The notes under the pieces: model-generated
What the model saw: only the letters and a program-made list of their open reading frames with translations
The model's database searches: none
Told to the model about the DNA's origin: nothing
Position numbers and translations under genes: made by a program
Shown here: positions 51,716 through 52,910 of the stretch, one piece after another
Numbering within the stretch: position 1 is the stretch's first letter
Layout of the letters: each line of letters opens with the position of its first letter
NCBI GenBank assembly: GCA_016779585.1
Contig: JADHNI010000019.1
Coordinates: 1-52,910, forward strand
Source: Pseudomonadales bacterium
Lineage (GTDB): Bacteria; Pseudomonadota; Gammaproteobacteria; Pseudomonadales; Azotimanducaceae
DNA: 52,910 nucleotides
Direction of reading: 5' to 3'

Positions 51716-51773
51716 CTATCGCTACATCAGCTTCGTGTTCGAGTAACACGAAGACTTCGATGTAGCTGCCGGG
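51716..51773 (-). repeat. Structured repeat unit C (inverted copy)
   Basis: Read on the minus strand: CCCGGCA, outer stem GCTACATC/GATGTAGC (8 bp), GA bulge, AG, a bulged T, inner 9-bp stem CTTCGTGTT/AACACGAAG with loop ACTCG, CT, then GATAG. Outer arms are at 51721-51728 and 51759-51766. It keeps the same outer-stem length, bulge and flanks as A and B, but with different stem sequence. Confidence 0.7.
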
Positions 51774-51819
51774 TGCAGACTTTCGGCGCAAGCGCCTGCA
51801 AGCTGCGAGCCCCTTTTTT
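51771..51819 (+). terminator. Possible intrinsic terminator after the hairpin array
   Basis: A GGCGC-AA-GCGCC stem (51785-51796) is enclosed by TGCA/TGCA and more loosely by GGG/CCC, and is followed by six T (51814-51819). It would end transcripts reaching through isocitrate lyase and the repeat units. The outer pairing is weak, so confidence is moderate. Confidence 0.45.
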
Positions 51820-51900
51820 GCCAAAAATTTACCTGAAAGCCTTGATTCACTGGTTGAATACCCATATATTAGGTTTTACTAATATTATAAAGTACTGCAA

Positions 51901-52311
51901 GTGATGGAATCCTACCTTTACGGACTCGGCGGTGGCCTGATGATCGGCCTCGCTACGGTGGTGCTGATGATCAGCGTCGGCAGGATCGCCGGTATCAGTG
52001 GCATCCTGTTTTCCAGCATCAAAGCGCCCTCCGGCAACCTCTGGGCGATACTCTTTGTCCTTGGCCTGGTCCTGGGAGCGGCGCTGTTCCATGCAATATC
52101 TGGCGCCCCAACACCCGCTTTCAGTGCCCCGATTGACCTCATCATTGCAGCAGGCCTGTTGGTGGGGTTCGGCGTGAAATTTGGGAGTGGCTGCACCAGC
52201 GGGCATAGCATCTGCGGCATCGGGCGACTGTCGGTCAGGTCGATCATCGCCACTGCCACCTTCATGACTTTTGGGTTCATCACTGTCTTCCTGAGGTTAC
52301 ACCTGCTATGA
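51901..52311 (+). CDS. YeeE/YedE family membrane protein (N-terminal half type)
   Basis: A 136-residue inner-membrane protein with about four helices. GFGVKFGSGCTSGHSICGIGRLS holds the conserved Cys98 and Cys105 of the YeeE/YedE (PmpA/PmpB-like) group, which is linked to thiosulfate or other sulfur-compound uptake. The GTG at 51901 or ATG 51904 starts it, without a good ribosome site. The stop overlaps the next gene's start (ATGA), so the two halves form one transporter that is a single protein in other bacteria. Confidence 0.87.
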   Translation: MMESYLYGLGGGLMIGLATVVLMISVGRIAGISGILFSSIKAPSGNLWAILFVLGLVLGAALFHAISGAPTPAFSAPIDLIIAAGLLVGFGVKFGSGCTSGHSICGIGRLSVRSIIATATFMTFGFITVFLRLHLL

Positions 52312-52754
52312 ATCTTCTCTTTGCATTATTGTGCGGCACACTGTTCGGTGTCGGGCTTGCCATGTCTGGCATGACTGACCCTGCAAAAGTGATTGGTTTC
52401 CTGGACCTGTTTGGCGATTGGGACCCGACCCTGGGATTTGTCATGGCCGGAGCACTGATGATCAGCCTGCCTTTCTTTCAGCTTGGACTGGGAAAGTTTA
52501 AAGCGCCGATGTTTGCCGATGTGTTTCGTATCCCTGATCGAACAGACATCGATCCGCAACTGGTGACCGGGGCAGCGCTCTTTGGCACAGGATGGGGCCT
52601 GGTGGGTCTTTGCCCGGGACCAGTCATTTCATCCCTTTCCTACCTGAATAAGGACGTGTTGTTTTTTGGCGTGGCCATGATTGCCGGCATGTTTATCGCC
52701 GACCTGGTCAGCCAGAAGCTGGCTAATAAAGGCGCTCTGTCTCCCCAGTCGTGA
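52308..52754 (+). CDS. YeeE/YedE family membrane protein (C-terminal half type)
   Basis: A 148-residue partner of the preceding protein with four helices: FALLCGTLFGVGLAMSGMTDPAKVIGFLDLFGDWDPTL, then GTGWGLVGLCPGPVISSL with the conserved Cys in GLCPGP. Translation is coupled through ATGA. Known relatives bring thiosulfate or selenium/sulfur species into the cell; the rhodanese at 44204 may use such sulfur, but it is 8 kb away. The 3' end overlaps a convergent cupin gene by 32 bases. Confidence 0.87.
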   Translation: MNLLFALLCGTLFGVGLAMSGMTDPAKVIGFLDLFGDWDPTLGFVMAGALMISLPFFQLGLGKFKAPMFADVFRIPDRTDIDPQLVTGAALFGTGWGLVGLCPGPVISSLSYLNKDVLFFGVAMIAGMFIADLVSQKLANKGALSPQS

Positions 52755-52910
52755 ACCCTGGACTCTGCGCCGGGGCAGGTTCAGTAAACTCGTAATCTCC
52801 GGAGAAAACATCGCGGTCACCACCCGGCGCCCACCAGACCCAGATGGCACTGACAGGTTCACTACCCAGGTTCTCCATGCGATGTTCCGCACCAGGCCTG
52901 GTGTAGATCG
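52723..52910 (-). CDS. C-terminal end of a cupin-domain protein (partial)
   Basis: The minus-strand frame from the window edge reads IYTRPGAEHRMENLGSEP, then VSAIWVWWAPGGDRDVFSGDYEFTEPAP and ends with TAG at 52725. PGAEHRMENLG is the second cupin motif (P-G-x2-H with a following Asn), and the PGG after a hydrophobic strand is also usual. The rest of the gene lies outside. Its tail overlaps the YeeE-type gene. Confidence 0.6.
   Translation of the reverse strand, partial: IYTRPGAEHRMENLGSEPVSAIWVWWAPGGDRDVFSGDYEFTEPAPAQSPGFTTGETERLY

Noticed and set aside
51561-51773. attC sites or ordinary REP elements
   Set aside because: No RYYYAAC/GTTRRRY boxes are present, and REP families keep their stem sequence, whereas here the stems differ with compensation.

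Overview
The window looks like chromosome of a marine-type gammaproteobacterium with moderately high GC. The isocitrate lyase is the long Pseudomonas-like form, and there are a Tat-exported HiPIP, an M16 lipoprotein protease, LolA/LolCDE-like genes and a chromosomal integron integrase. This taxonomic view is inference from gene families, not a measured placement. No rRNA, tRNA, phage or CRISPR was seen.

Region 1 (1-6238, minus strand): an acetoin-dehydrogenase-type 2-oxoacid complex in the order E1alpha, E1beta, AcoX, E2, E3, followed by the first codons of another gene that is probably a CoA ligase. Region 2 (6239-14535): a plus-strand catabolic run of Rieske oxygenase, CoA-transferase, GPH symporter, CMD protein, APH-like kinase and SDR. 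Opposite it lie a deazaflavin-type reductase and a CoA ligase. It reads as uptake, activation and oxidation of a small organic acid or amine. Region 3 (14637-25516): a GT-C/GT2 glycosylation pair whose 3' end is triplicated together with its terminator hairpin, a TesB-like thioesterase, an M16 protease, a two-domain STAS-like protein, a predicted selenoprotein (UGA at 22328, strong SD, SECIS-like hairpin), a lipoprotein esterase, an RraA-like protein and GtrA.

Region 4 (25479-32787): a broken GNAT gene, a thiolase-fold protein, and a tightly coupled operon of LolA-like chaperone, two FtsX/LolC-type permeases, a LolD-type ATPase and an outer-membrane barrel, followed by an opposing HiPIP gene. 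Region 5 (32925-38908): an SDR, a MAPEG protein, small membrane and EthD proteins, a possible small acidic peptide, a beta-barrel gene split by an in-frame TGA, a DUF2087-like protein, a CDF transporter, DAHP synthase and a NUDIX protein.

Region 6 (38952-41101): a compact integron with intI, an attI-side region and two cassettes. Each cassette gene ends with its TAA stop inside an attC RYYYAAC box. Region 7 (41055-52910): an MFS transporter, a PRISE-type reductase, VOC and rhodanese genes, a membrane-anchored MORN protein, an LLM/GMC oxidoreductase pair, an SDR, a MOSC protein, isocitrate lyase (glyoxylate shunt), a pair of YeeE/YedE membrane proteins and a partial cupin gene.

The 368-base gap after isocitrate lyase holds three copies of a structured element, two direct and one inverted. 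Their stems differ in sequence but stay paired through compensatory changes. This array and the selenoprotein are the most notable finds.
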